Below, one piece after another: positions 19,249 through 27,916 of a stretch of DNA of 39,032 nt. A model generated the notes under the pieces. That model was not told the origin of the DNA. It made no database searches and was given only the letters and a program-made list of their open reading frames with translations. A program made the position numbers and the translations under genes. Source of the DNA: Lysobacterales bacterium (GTDB lineage: Bacteria > Pseudomonadota > Gammaproteobacteria > Xanthomonadales > Xanthomonadaceae); assembly GCA_019510195.1 (NCBI GenBank), contig JAEKKW010000024.1:1-39032 (forward strand). Direction: 5' to 3'. Within the stretch, counting starts at the first letter, position 1. Every line of letters begins with the position of its first letter.

Positions 19249-20457
19249 ATGACTGCCGATGCCCGTCCGCCTGATGCGCCGGTTGGCGCGCCGCTTCTCG
19301 ATACCGCCCCGCGCCGCTGGGTGACGGAACTGCTTGGCCGTGCCGGCATCCGCATCAATGGCGATGATCCCTGGGACATCCGCCTGCACGATCCCGTCGC
19401 GCTGGATCGTGCGGCTGCGGAAGGCAACCTCGGTTTCGGCGAGGCCTACATGGCCGGCCAGTGGGATTGCGCCGCCCTGGACATGCTGTTCGAACGGGTG
19501 CTGCGCGCGCACCTCGACCGCGACATTCATCCCGCGCGATTGGCCTGGCATTCCCTTCAGGCCCGGCTGACCAATCGGCAGAGCCGCCGCCGCGCCTGGC
19601 AAGTCGGCAAGGCGCATTACGATCTCGGCAATGCCTTCTACGCGGCGATGCTGGATCCGCGCATGGCCTATTCCTGCGGATGGTGGCAGGACGGTGCGCA
19701 CGATCTCGCGCAGGCGCAGGAGGCGAAGCTGGAACTGGTGTGCCGCAAGCTTGGCCTGCAACCGGGCATGCGCGTGCTCGACATTGGTTGCGGCTGGGGC
19801 AGCTTCATGGGCTATGCCACCGAACGCCACTGCGTGCACTGCATCGGCGTGACCGTTTCGCGCGAGCAGGCCGCCTATGCGCAGGAACGCTACGCCGGCC
19901 TGCCGCTGGAATTCCGCTTGCAGGATTATCGCGACCTGGATGCCGCCGCGCTCGGCGGACCGGTGGATCGCATCGTCAGCATCGGCATGTTCGAACATGT
20001 CGGCCATCGCAACCATCGTGCCTACATGGAGGTCGCGCATCGCTGCCTGCGCGATGACGGCCTGTTCCTGCTGCACACCATCGGCAAGAACCTGCGCGAC
20101 CTCATGGTCGATCCATGGATCGACAAATACATCTTCCCCAACGGCGACCTGCCTGCGCTGGGCCAGATCGGCGACGCCCTGGACGGCCTGTTCGTGTGCG
20201 AGGACCTGCACAATTTCGGCGCCGACTACGATCCGACGCTGATGGCCTGGCATGCGAACTTCGAGTCTGCATGGCCGCGTTTTGCCGACGCGCTCGGAGA
20301 GACCTTCCGCCGCCGGTGGCGCTACTACCTGCTGTCCTGTGCCGGCGCGTTCCGCGCCCGTGAATTGCAACTGTGGCAATGGCTGCTGTCGAAGGACGGC
20401 ATCCCCGGAGGGTGGAGGCGGCCGGCGCTTTCCCGGCACGACGACGTCCGCGGGTAA
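19249..20457 (+). CDS. cfa: Cyclopropane-fatty-acyl-phospholipid synthase
   Basis: A 402-residue SAM-dependent methyltransferase. Seen are HYDLGN (123-128), YSCGWW (141-146), the SAM-binding motif VLDIGCGWG (176-184), MFEHVGHRN, and the C-terminal YYLLSCAGAFRARELQLWQ, all standard for CFA synthases. The enzyme adds a methylene across cis double bonds of membrane phospholipid acyl chains. Its substrates could be made by the desaturase at 5793-7031, but that link is inference. The next gene, ttcA, starts 12 bases after its stop. Confidence 0.95.
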   Translation: MTADARPPDAPVGAPLLDTAPRRWVTELLGRAGIRINGDDPWDIRLHDPVALDRAAAEGNLGFGEAYMAGQWDCAALDMLFERVLRAHLDRDIHPARLAWHSLQARLTNRQSRRRAWQVGKAHYDLGNAFYAAMLDPRMAYSCGWWQDGAHDLAQAQEAKLELVCRKLGLQPGMRVLDIGCGWGSFMGYATERHCVHCIGVTVSREQAAYAQERYAGLPLEFRLQDYRDLDAAALGGPVDRIVSIGMFEHVGHRNHRAYMEVAHRCLRDDGLFLLHTIGKNLRDLMVDPWIDKYIFPNGDLPALGQIGDALDGLFVCEDLHNFGADYDPTLMAWHANFESAWPRFADALGETFRRRWRYYLLSCAGAFRARELQLWQWLLSKDGIPGGWRRPALSRHDDVRG

Positions 20458-20469
20458 AATGCCGGACCG

Positions 20470-21381
20470 ATGAATACCGCGATTCCCCTGATCCTCGCCG
20501 AGCCGCTGCCGATCGCGCAGCGCCGCAGCGCGCCCGTCGAAAAGCGCGAAGCCGACAAGCTGGCCAAGCGCCTGCGCCACCAGGTCGGTCGCGCTATCGC
20601 CGATTTCGGGATGATCGAGGATGGCGACAAGGTGATGGTCTGCCTGTCCGGCGGCAAGGACAGCTACACCATGCTCGACGTCCTCCTGCAACTGCAGAAG
20701 AAGGCGCCGGTGTCGTTCTCGATCACCGCGGTCAACCTCGACCAGAAGCAGCCGGGCTTCCCGGAACACGTGTTGCCCGACTACCTGCGCTCGATCGGCG
20801 CCGATTTCCACATCATCGAACAGGACACCTATTCCGTCGTCAGCCGGGTGATCCCGGAAGGCAAGACGATGTGTTCCCTGTGTTCGCGGCTGCGCCGTGG
20901 CGCGCTCTACACCTGGGCCGAAGAACACGGCTACACCAAGATCGCGCTCGGCCACCATCGCGACGACATGGTCAACACCTTCTTCCTCAACCTGTTCTTC
21001 CACGCCAGGCTCAGCGGCATGCCACCGAAATTGCTGAGCGACGACGGCAAGCACGTGGTGATCCGCCCGCTTGCCTACGTGCGCGAAAGCGACATCGAGG
21101 CCTACGCCGAGGCCAGGCAATTCCCGATCATTCCCTGCAACCTCTGCGGCAGCCAGGAAAACCTGCAGCGCAAGCAGGTCAAGAAGATGCTGGAACAATG
21201 GGAAAAGGACTCGCCCGGTCGGGTCGAAACCATGGCGCGCGCGCTCGGCGACATCCGCCCCTCGCAGCTGGCCGATCCGAAACTGTTCGATTTCCTGTCG
21301 CTCGGGAAGCACGGCGACAACGCGCTGCCCGATGCCCACGCATGGCTCTCCGGCGGTGAGACGCCGAACGACGACGATTGA
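20470..21381 (+). CDS. ttcA: tRNA 2-thiocytidine(32) synthetase
   Basis: A 303-residue PP-loop ATPase with SGGKDS (60-65), the CSLC pair (Cys135, Cys138) and a third cysteine in [12 protein letters not shown] (Cys223) that bind the iron-sulfur cluster in TtcA. It thiolates C32 of certain tRNAs using ATP. The C-terminal LADPKLFDF is also characteristic. It lies 12 bases behind cfa and 78 bases before rdgC; the latter gap shows nothing recognisable. Confidence 0.96.
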   Translation: MNTAIPLILAEPLPIAQRRSAPVEKREADKLAKRLRHQVGRAIADFGMIEDGDKVMVCLSGGKDSYTMLDVLLQLQKKAPVSFSITAVNLDQKQPGFPEHVLPDYLRSIGADFHIIEQDTYSVVSRVIPEGKTMCSLCSRLRRGALYTWAEEHGYTKIALGHHRDDMVNTFFLNLFFHARLSGMPPKLLSDDGKHVVIRPLAYVRESDIEAYAEARQFPIIPCNLCGSQENLQRKQVKKMLEQWEKDSPGRVETMARALGDIRPSQLADPKLFDFLSLGKHGDNALPDAHAWLSGGETPNDDD

Positions 21382-21459
21382 TCGCACTGATCGCACCGCT
21401 CCACGAACACCGCTTCGGCACCGCGCCGATTTCCACCACCCTTTCCAGTCCGGGCCTCA

Positions 21460-22374
21460 ATGTTCTTTCGCAACCTCACGCTGTTCCGCTTCCCCGCTTC
21501 CGTTTCCTTCGCCGACATCGACGAACGCCTGCGCGAGACCGCACTCAAGCCGGTCGGGCCGCTCGAACTGTCGTCGCGCGGTTTCATCCCGCCGTTCGGC
21601 AATGCCGCAGAAGGTGACGATGTCGCCTACATGCACCAGATCGAACGCTCGATCTGGCTCGCCATCGGTGGCGAGGACCGCCTGCTGCCGTCGGCCGTGG
21701 TCAACGACCAGCTGCAGAAGAAACTCGCCGAATTCGAGACGCGCAACGGTCGCAAGCCGGGCGGCAAGATGCGCCGGCAACTGAAGGACGAACTCGTCAC
21801 CGACCTGCTGCCGCGCGCCTTCGTGCGTCCGGTGCGCACCGATGCGCTGGTCGATCTCAAGCACCACGTCATCGCCATCGACACCTCGTCGAAGAAATCC
21901 GCGGAAGCCGTGGTCTCGCAAGTACGCGAAGCGCTCGGCAGCTTCCCGGCGCTGCCGCTCAATGCCGAAGTCGCGACCGGCACCCTGCTCACCGGCTGGC
22001 TTGCGGGCGATGCATTGCCGGCAGGCCTGTCGCTGGGCGAAGAATGCGAGTTGCGCGATCCCGGCGATTCCGGCGCGGTGGTGAAACTGCAGGGCATGGA
22101 ACTTTCCGGCGAGGAAATCGAAACGCATCTCGAATCCGGCAAGCAGGTGACGCGGCTGGCGTTGAAGCTGGACGATCACGTCAGTTTCGTGCTCGGCGAT
22201 GACCTGGTGATCCGCAAGTTCAAGCTGCTCGACGGCGCGGTGGAACAACTCGAATCAAGCGATCGCGACGATATCCGCGCGGAACTCGACGCGCGCTTCG
22301 CGCTGATGGCCGCCGAGTTCGACCGCCTGTTCGCGGTGCTGGAACCGGTGCTCAAGCTGAGCAAGGCCGGATAG
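21460..22374 (+). CDS. rdgC: Recombination-associated protein RdgC
   Basis: A 304-residue RdgC starting MFFRNLTLFRFP, with GFIPPFG and, later, the conserved segment DALVDLKHHVIAIDTSSKKSAE in two adjoining parts. RdgC forms a ring-shaped dimer on double-stranded DNA and limits RecA activity. The length equals the usual 300-305. Its TAG overlaps the GTG start of the next gene (22374), so translation is probably coupled. Confidence 0.95.
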   Translation: MFFRNLTLFRFPASVSFADIDERLRETALKPVGPLELSSRGFIPPFGNAAEGDDVAYMHQIERSIWLAIGGEDRLLPSAVVNDQLQKKLAEFETRNGRKPGGKMRRQLKDELVTDLLPRAFVRPVRTDALVDLKHHVIAIDTSSKKSAEAVVSQVREALGSFPALPLNAEVATGTLLTGWLAGDALPAGLSLGEECELRDPGDSGAVVKLQGMELSGEEIETHLESGKQVTRLALKLDDHVSFVLGDDLVIRKFKLLDGAVEQLESSDRDDIRAELDARFALMAAEFDRLFAVLEPVLKLSKAG

Positions 22375-23120
22375 TGACGGTCGCGGATCGCGAAGATCTG
22401 CCCGACATCATGGTGCGCCTCGGCGACGGGCGCACGCTGCAACTTCCCTGCAAGCGCCATTCGCGCGCACGTCGCATCAAGCTGTCGGTGGACGAGCGCG
22501 GCCCGCGCCTGACCTTGCCGATGCGCGCCAGCGTGCGCACGGCCGAACGCTTCGCCCAGGAACACGTGGCGTGGCTGGAGGCGCAGATCGCCAATCTTGC
22601 CGTCGATGCCCCGGAGGCGTTGCGCGCCGGCGTCACTGCAAGCTTGCCCTTGCGGGGCGAATGGCTACCGGCGCGCTGGATCGCCGGGCGCGTCAACCGG
22701 GTGACATTGGCGGATGGCGAATTGCTGTTCGAGCAGCGCGGCAATTCCGACTCTGCCGTGCGCCGCGCGTTGCGTGACTTCTATGAAGCCCAGGCGCGTG
22801 CCGATCTTGCCGCATGGCTGCCGAAGTACGTCGGCGCCCTGCCGCGGCAACCGTCGCGCATCGTGTTGCGCAGGATGAGTTCGCAGTGGGGATCGCTGGC
22901 GCCATCGGGCGTGGTATCGCTCGATCTGTCGCTGGTGCTGGCGCGGCCATCGGCGTTCGAATACGTGCTGGTGCACGAGCTCTGCCATCTGATCCGCGCC
23001 GACCACTCGCCGGCATTCTGGCGCGAAGTGCAGGCGCGCTGCCCGCACTGGCGGCGCGAGCGCACGTACTTCCATGCCGAAGGGCGCGCACTGAAGGCGC
23101 GCTTGCGGGCGCTCACTTAA
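22374..23120 (+). CDS. YgjP/DUF45-type zinc metallopeptidase
   Basis: A 248-residue protein from GTG at 22374, sharing one base with the rdgC stop. It has the DUF45 pattern: an N-terminal beta part (RRIKLSVDERGPRLTLP), then RMSSQWGS, and the zinc motif HELCH (201-205) with a further His at 211. The family is a cytoplasmic SprT/WSS1-like minigluzincin of poorly known function. Coupling to RdgC is suggestive, since SprT/WSS1-like enzymes can act on DNA-protein crosslinks, but that role is not shown for this family. Convergent with the hydrolase, 52 bases apart. Confidence 0.88.
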   Translation: MTVADREDLPDIMVRLGDGRTLQLPCKRHSRARRIKLSVDERGPRLTLPMRASVRTAERFAQEHVAWLEAQIANLAVDAPEALRAGVTASLPLRGEWLPARWIAGRVNRVTLADGELLFEQRGNSDSAVRRALRDFYEAQARADLAAWLPKYVGALPRQPSRIVLRRMSSQWGSLAPSGVVSLDLSLVLARPSAFEYVLVHELCHLIRADHSPAFWREVQARCPHWRRERTYFHAEGRALKARLRALT

Positions 23121-23172
23121 GCACGCGCTGGCTGGACAGAGCGCGGAAGCGGTCGCCTGCCCGTTGCGCGTG

Positions 23173-23859
23173 CTACCGCGCCAGAAACGACCCGATCCAT
23201 TCCGCCACCGCCTGCGGCGTCTCCATGTGCAGATGGTGCGTGCCCGGCAAGGCCAGCAACTCGCCGCGCGGCAACGCATCGACATAGCGGCGACGCACGT
23301 CATCCGGCAGGTACGGTTGCGCGGGATCGGCGAACACCACCCGCGTCGGACACTCGATGCCGGGACAGATCGTCGTCACCTGCGCATCGACCGGCCTCAT
23401 CCACGTCGGCACCATCAGCCCCGATTCGCGCATCCGCAGCGCGGTGTTTTCGGCGGCATCGGCCAGGCCACCCAGCGCCTCGATGCAGACCAGTCGCTCG
23501 ACACGCTGCGGGCACGCCGCCGCGACCAGGCTGGCGATGCCCGCGCCCATCGAATGACCGAGCAGGGTGAAACGCTCCCAGCCCAGCGCATCGGCGATGT
23601 CGAGTACATGATGCACCGCCATCTCGAAGGTGTAGATCGCGCCCGGCGGCAGGTGCACGCTGCGGCCGTGGCCGGGCAGATCGACCGCAACCAGTTCGAT
23701 CCCCGCAAGATGCGCGGCGAGGGGGATGAAACTCGCGGCATTGTCGAGCCAGCCATGCAATGCCAGCACGCGCGGAGCGTTTTCTGTCGCGGCGGATCGC
23801 AACGCGGTGATCGTGCCCAGCGGGATGTCGATGGACGTTTCGTTCAACTCAAGACTCAT
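23173..23859 (-). CDS. Alpha/beta hydrolase with shortened cap, coupled to hemH
   Basis: A 228-residue alpha/beta hydrolase: HGWLDN (35-40), DLPGHGRS, nucleophile elbow GHSMG with Ser103, and catalytic His in LPGTHHLHMETP (about 208-209). Relatives are usually near 280-290 residues. Only about 38 residues separate the strand ending IEALGGL from the next strand IECPTRVVFAD, where a cap domain normally sits; the join appears near RMRESGLM/VPTWMRP. All catalytic residues remain and the frame is open, so it may still be expressed. Its start overlaps the hemH stop by 4 bases (23856-23859). The substrate is unknown. Confidence 0.85.
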   Translation of the reverse strand: MSLELNETSIDIPLGTITALRSAATENAPRVLALHGWLDNAASFIPLAAHLAGIELVAVDLPGHGRSVHLPPGAIYTFEMAVHHVLDIADALGWERFTLLGHSMGAGIASLVAAACPQRVERLVCIEALGGLADAAENTALRMRESGLMVPTWMRPVDAQVTTICPGIECPTRVVFADPAQPYLPDDVRRRYVDALPRGELLALPGTHHLHMETPQAVAEWIGSFLAR

Positions 23860-24824
23860 GCAGCGGACTCCGCGATCGTCGCCAGCGCCTGCACGTGCGC
23901 GGCGCCGTCATTGAGGCAGGGGATGTAGCGCAGCGCGCGACCGCCCGCTGCGACGAAGGCTTCGGCATTGAGCATGGCGATTTCCTCCAGCGTTTCCAGG
24001 CAGTCCACCGCGAATCCCGGGCAGGCGACGTCGATGTCGCGCACGCCGTCGCGGGCGAGCTGCTGCAGTGTCGGCAGGGTGTACGGCTGCAACCAGCGCT
24101 CGCGTCCGAACCGCGACTGGTAGGTCAGCAGGATGTCGGCGCGGGCCATGCCCAGCGCCGCGGCGACGGCAACCGTGCTGGCTTCGCATTGCGCGGCGTA
24201 GGGATCGCCATTTCGCACCAGTCGCTCGGGAATGCCGTGGAACGAGAACAGCAGTTTTCCCGCGCGGCCATTGCGCGTCCAATGTTCGCGGATCGATGCC
24301 GCCGTCGCAGCGACCCAATGCGGGTCGACGTGGTAGTCATGCACGGTCCTGAACGCGACCCGCGGATGTTTCGCCCGTGATTCCGCCACCACGTCCTCCA
24401 CCGATGCGGTGGTGGTCGTCGAATATTGCGGATACAGCGGCAGCACCACGATCTCGTTCACGTCATCGGCCACCAGCGCATCGATCGTCTTCGCCAGTGC
24501 CGGCTCGCCGTAGCGCATCGCCATCGCCACCCGCCATCCCGGCAAGGCTGCCTGCATGCCATTCGCCAGGCGCTGCGTGTACGCCGCCAGCGGCGATCCT
24601 TCGTCCATCCAGATCGCCGCGTACTTGCGCGCGACCACCGGGCTGCGCCGCGGCAGGATCACCCAATTGAGCAGCGGCCACCACAACAGGCGCGGAATCT
24701 GCACCACGCGCGGGTCGAGCAGGAATTCGGAGAGGTAGCGGCGCACGGCCGCCGCCGTGGGCGCGGCCGGCGTGCCCAGATTGACCAGGATCAGGGCACG
24801 CGTGGATTCGATCGGCATCCGCAT
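23856..24824 (-). CDS. hemH: Ferrochelatase
   Basis: A 322-residue HemH. The N-terminal LILVNLGTP, the catalytic His196 in FSFHGIPE, TYQSRFGRERWLQPYT, and Glu277 in CLETLEE are all present. It inserts ferrous iron into protoporphyrin IX, the last step of haem synthesis, in the cytoplasm or at the inner membrane. It is divergent from the SYLF gene with 88 bases between. The alpha/beta hydrolase downstream is translationally coupled. Start ATG at 24824; a second ATG two codons later is equally possible. Confidence 0.97.
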   Translation of the reverse strand: MRMPIESTRALILVNLGTPAAPTAAAVRRYLSEFLLDPRVVQIPRLLWWPLLNWVILPRRSPVVARKYAAIWMDEGSPLAAYTQRLANGMQAALPGWRVAMAMRYGEPALAKTIDALVADDVNEIVVLPLYPQYSTTTTASVEDVVAESRAKHPRVAFRTVHDYHVDPHWVAATAASIREHWTRNGRAGKLLFSFHGIPERLVRNGDPYAAQCEASTVAVAAALGMARADILLTYQSRFGRERWLQPYTLPTLQQLARDGVRDIDVACPGFAVDCLETLEEIAMLNAEAFVAAGGRALRYIPCLNDGAAHVQALATIAESAA

Positions 24825-24912
24825 AGCTTAATCGCCCCTGCCCCGCGGATCGCCTCCGGGTTGCGGCTGCGCGCGATCGCGGCCTAGCATCGGTGATCCC
24901 CTGCGTTCCCGA

Positions 24913-25887
24913 ATGCCCATGTCCCGATCGACTCCAGTTTCGCTGCTCGCGCGTTTCATCCTGCTGCTGGTCTTGTCCGCGGCCCTGCCCGCGATGGCCG
25001 CCGATGATCCCACCGACGCCCAGCGCACGCAGCAGGCATTGAATGTCTTGCGCGACATCCAGGCGATGCCGGAGCAGGCGATTCCCGACCGCCTGTTCGA
25101 CGAGGCACAAGGCATCCTGGTGGTGCCGGACACGCTCAAGATCGGTTTCGTGTTCGGCGGGCGCCGTGGCCACGGCCTGCTCTCGGTCCGCAATCCCGAC
25201 GGCACCTGGTCGAACCCGGTCTACGTGCGCCTGACCGGCGGCAGCGTCGGCTTCCAGATCGGCGTGTCGAAATCCGACGTGGTGATGGTGTTCCGCACGC
25301 GCCAGGGCCTCAATGACATCACCGCCGGCAAGTTGACGCTGGGCGCCGGCGCGAGCGTCGCCGCGGGACCCGTCGGGCGCGATGCCGCGGCCGGCACCGA
25401 CCAGCAGTTCAAGGCCGATATCTGGTCGTGGTCGCGCGCACGCGGCCTCTATGCCGGCGTCGCCTTCGACGGCGCGGTGATCGCCATCGACGACGAAGCC
25501 AACCAGCGCATGTACGGCCAGGGCGCGACGCCGCGGATGATCTTCGAACACCGCACGCCGGTGCGTCCGCCCAATGTGATCGTCGACTTCCGCGACGCCC
25601 TCGAAGAAGCCGGCGCCACCGCCCACAACCGCCGCATGGTCGAACGCGACAAGGGCGCCGACATCGATCGCGCGGTCGAGGCCGCCGAACGCGGCGCGCC
25701 CGCCGCAACGACGGCTTCGGCGCCTGCCGCTTCAGAATCCGCAAGCACGAACGCGCCTGCCGCGCCTGAACAGGTCGACGATCAACCGGGGCAGGATCCC
25801 GGCGTTACCACCGAAGCACTGCCTGCAGCACCGGCCGCCCCCGCGAAGAAAGCGCCCGCGCCCAAAAAAGTGCCCGGCAAGCCCTGA
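24913..25887 (+). CDS. Secreted SYLF (Ysc84-like) lipid-binding domain protein
   Basis: A 324-residue protein with a signal peptide (residues 1-29, ending in LPAMAAD) followed by a SYLF domain: AQGILVVPDTLKIGFVFGG, RGHGLLSVR, WSNPVYVRLTGGSVGFQIG, then VVMVF and the Trp-Ser stretch DIWSWSRARGLYAGVAFDG. SYLF domains bind phosphoinositides in eukaryotes; the bacterial role is unclear. The last 80 residues are low-complexity Ala/Pro with a basic KKAPAPKK end. ATG at 24913 or 24919 could be the start. It is 50 bases upstream of tatA. Confidence 0.9.
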   Translation: MPMSRSTPVSLLARFILLLVLSAALPAMAADDPTDAQRTQQALNVLRDIQAMPEQAIPDRLFDEAQGILVVPDTLKIGFVFGGRRGHGLLSVRNPDGTWSNPVYVRLTGGSVGFQIGVSKSDVVMVFRTRQGLNDITAGKLTLGAGASVAAGPVGRDAAAGTDQQFKADIWSWSRARGLYAGVAFDGAVIAIDDEANQRMYGQGATPRMIFEHRTPVRPPNVIVDFRDALEEAGATAHNRRMVERDKGADIDRAVEAAERGAPAATTASAPAASESASTNAPAAPEQVDDQPGQDPGVTTEALPAAPAAPAKKAPAPKKVPGKP

Positions 25888-25937
25888 TGCGCTGCGGTAT
25901 CCTCTCAACCTGCATTTGAATCGTTGGAAGTGTCGTC

Positions 25938-26174
25938 ATGTTCGAGCTCAGCTTCGGCAAATTGCTGGTCCTCCTGGTCATCATCCTGGTGATTTTCGGC
26001 ACCAAGCGCCTGACCAGCGGCGCCCGTGACGTCGGCAAGGCGGTCAACGAATTCAAGAAAGGCATGCGCGGGGACGAGGAAGAGAAGAAGCCCCAAAGCC
26101 TGACCGACGAATCGCAGCGCAGCGACACCACATTGCAGTCGCAAGAGCGCCAGGACGACCAGGCGCCACGCTGA
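25938..26174 (+). CDS. tatA: Sec-independent translocase protein TatA
   Basis: 78 residues: an N-terminal transmembrane helix ([11 protein letters not shown]), the FGTKRL hinge, an amphipathic helix ([17 protein letters not shown]) and an acidic/polar tail. It forms the size-variable pore component of the twin-arginine export system. GGAAG lies 7 bases before the ATG. It is the first of the tatABC genes, 27 bases before tatB. Confidence 0.95.
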   Translation: MFELSFGKLLVLLVIILVIFGTKRLTSGARDVGKAVNEFKKGMRGDEEEKKPQSLTDESQRSDTTLQSQERQDDQAPR

Positions 26175-26201
26175 TCGCGCTGCAGGCCACGGAGCCCCGC
26201 C

Positions 26202-26507
26202 ATGTTCGAGGTCGGCTTCGGCGAGATGGTGCTGATCGGCATCGTCGCGCTCATCGTGCTGGGTCCGGAACGCCTGCCGAAAACCGCGCGACTGGTCGGA
26301 CTGTGGGTCCGCCGCGTGCGTGCCTACTGGTTCAACATGCGTGCCGAACTGGAACGCGAACTCGCCGCCGAGGACATGCGCAAGCAATTGGAAGACGCGA
26401 AAGGGGCGGTGCACGAAACCGATGCCGAAGTCCGTCATCCCGACGATGCGGCCAAGCCTGAAGAAACGAAGCCCACCGACGACAGCCACGATGGTCGCGC
26501 GCAATGA
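26202..26507 (+). CDS. tatB: Sec-independent translocase protein TatB
   Basis: 101 residues: MFEVGFGEMVLIGIVALIVLGPERLP is the classic TatB N-terminus with a Glu in the helix and a GPERLP hinge (given here in one run of motif parts: FGEM, LIVLGPERLP), followed by an amphipathic helix ARLVGLWVRRVRAYW and a charged tail. With TatC it recognises twin-arginine signal peptides. Its stop overlaps the tatC start by 4 bases (26504-26507). Confidence 0.95.
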   Translation: MFEVGFGEMVLIGIVALIVLGPERLPKTARLVGLWVRRVRAYWFNMRAELERELAAEDMRKQLEDAKGAVHETDAEVRHPDDAAKPEETKPTDDSHDGRAQ

Positions 26508-27250
26508 GCTTCGCCGATGATCCGGAATCGCTGGTCGGCGGATTGATCCCGCACCTGCTGGAACTGCGCATGCGCATCCTGCGCGCGCTGATCGGCGTCG
26601 GCATCGTTCTCGCGGCGACGATGCCGTTCTCCAATCAACTCTATGGCTGGCTGGCGCAACCGCTGCTGCGCTCGCTGCCCGCCGGCGGCCAGCTGATCGC
26701 CACCGGCGTCGCCTCGCCCTTCGTCACCCCGATCAAGCTGTCGTTCTTCGTCGCGCTGATGGCGGCGATGCCGTGGGTCCTCTACCAGGCCTGGGCCTTC
26801 GTCGCGCCCGGCCTGTACCAGCGCGAGCGCCGCATCGCGTCGCCGTTGCTGGCCTCGGCGATGGCGTTGTTCTACATCGGTTGCGCCTTCGCCTATTTCG
26901 CCGTGCTGCCGGCGGCGTTCGTCTTCCTCGCGCACACCACGCCACCGGGTGTCGCGCGCATGACCGACATCAATGCCTACCTCGATTTCGTGCTGGTGAT
27001 CTTCTTCGCCTTCGGCCTCAGTTTCGAATTGCCGGTGGCACTGGTCATCGCGGTGCTGATGGGCGTGGTCACCACCCGGCAGTTGCGCGAATGGCGCGGC
27101 TACGCCGTCGTCGCGATCTTCATCCTCGCCGCGATCATCACCCCGCCCGACATCGTTTCGCAGCTGATGCTGGCGATCCCGATGTGCCTGCTTTACGAAG
27201 CCGGCATCCTCGTCGCCCGCGCGCTCAAGCCGAATATCGCAACGGCATGA
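26504..27250 (+). CDS. tatC: Sec-independent translocase protein TatC
   Basis: 248 residues with six hydrophobic segments. The N-terminal HLLELRMRILRAL and the periplasmic-loop residues PGLYQRERR are conserved TatC features that bind the signal peptide. The helix pair around TPPDIVSQLMLAIPMCLLYE is also typical. It is a polytopic inner-membrane protein. Its stop overlaps the RDD gene start (ATGA at 27247-27250), so the RDD protein is probably co-expressed with the Tat machinery. Confidence 0.96.
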   Translation: MSFADDPESLVGGLIPHLLELRMRILRALIGVGIVLAATMPFSNQLYGWLAQPLLRSLPAGGQLIATGVASPFVTPIKLSFFVALMAAMPWVLYQAWAFVAPGLYQRERRIASPLLASAMALFYIGCAFAYFAVLPAAFVFLAHTTPPGVARMTDINAYLDFVLVIFFAFGLSFELPVALVIAVLMGVVTTRQLREWRGYAVVAIFILAAIITPPDIVSQLMLAIPMCLLYEAGILVARALKPNIATA

Positions 27251-27913
27251 ACCCGCCGCCACTGCGCAACCCGCACTGGCAACGGCGCTGCGCCGCCTTC
27301 CTGATCGACTTCGGCGCGCTCGCCACGGCAGCACTGGTGGTGACGGCGCCATGGTGGCGCACCGACCTGCGTGACGCCGACGCCGCGATCGACGGTTTGC
27401 GCGCCACGATGGACGCAACGATGGCGAATGCCCTCGGCTCCGGCGCCGATGCCTCCGGTTTCTACGCCAGCCTGCTTTCCGATCCGGCCCTGCGTGCGGC
27501 GGTGGTGGCATTCGCGCAACACGGCAGCGGCGCCATCTTCACCGTGGCGATCGCCTACGCCCTGCTGTCGGCGGCATGGAATATCGGCGGCGAACTGTCG
27601 CCGTGGCAGGGATCCCCGGGCAAGCACCTGCTCGGCCTGCGCGTCGTCGACGTGTCGGGACGGCGCGCGCCATTCGCGCAATTGCTGGTACGCCAGATCG
27701 CCGCGGGACTGTCGTGGCTCACGTTCAACCTCGGCCACCTGCTGGCGTGGTGGCCACCCTTCCGCAGCCTGCACGACCGCATCGCCGGCACCGACGTGGT
27801 GGCGACGACCGGCAGCGGTCCGGCACGCGTTGCTCTCGATCGCACTGCTGGCGGCGATCCTGCTGCCGATCCTGTTCGCGACGTGGCTGGCGATGCGCCT
27901 GACCACGCCATGA
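27247..27913 (+). CDS. RDD-family membrane protein with a probable frameshift near its C-terminus
   Basis: Starts MNPPPLRNPHWQRRCAAFLIDF, with an RDD-type first helix, a second near IFTVAIAYALLSAAW, and the conserved SPGKHLLGLRVVD and SLHDRIAGTDVV. In the starting frame the protein then runs as polar, unlikely sequence to a stop at 28008, overlapping the convergent VOC gene by 92 bases. In frame +2, from about 27830, a clear last helix appears (LLSIALLAAILLPILFATWLAM) ending at TGA 27911-27913, 3 bases short of the VOC stop. I therefore read a one-base insertion (or two-base loss) at about 27800-27835 and list the corrected end. Corrected length is about 221 residues. Function unknown. Confidence 0.75.
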
Positions 27914-27916
27914 AAC

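Noticed and set aside
19033-21396. Open frame of 787 codons on the minus strand, opposite cfa and ttcA
   Set aside because: Both plus-strand genes carry clear catalytic motifs; the antisense frame is Arg/His/Val-rich filler produced by high GC.
23120-23174. Inverted repeat AGCACGCGC ... GCGCGTGCT spanning the two convergent stops
   Set aside because: The loop would be 37 bases and there is no T-tract, so a terminator call is not supported.
25660-25887. Ala/Pro-rich tail of the SYLF protein as a repeat array
   Set aside because: Low complexity without a repeating unit.
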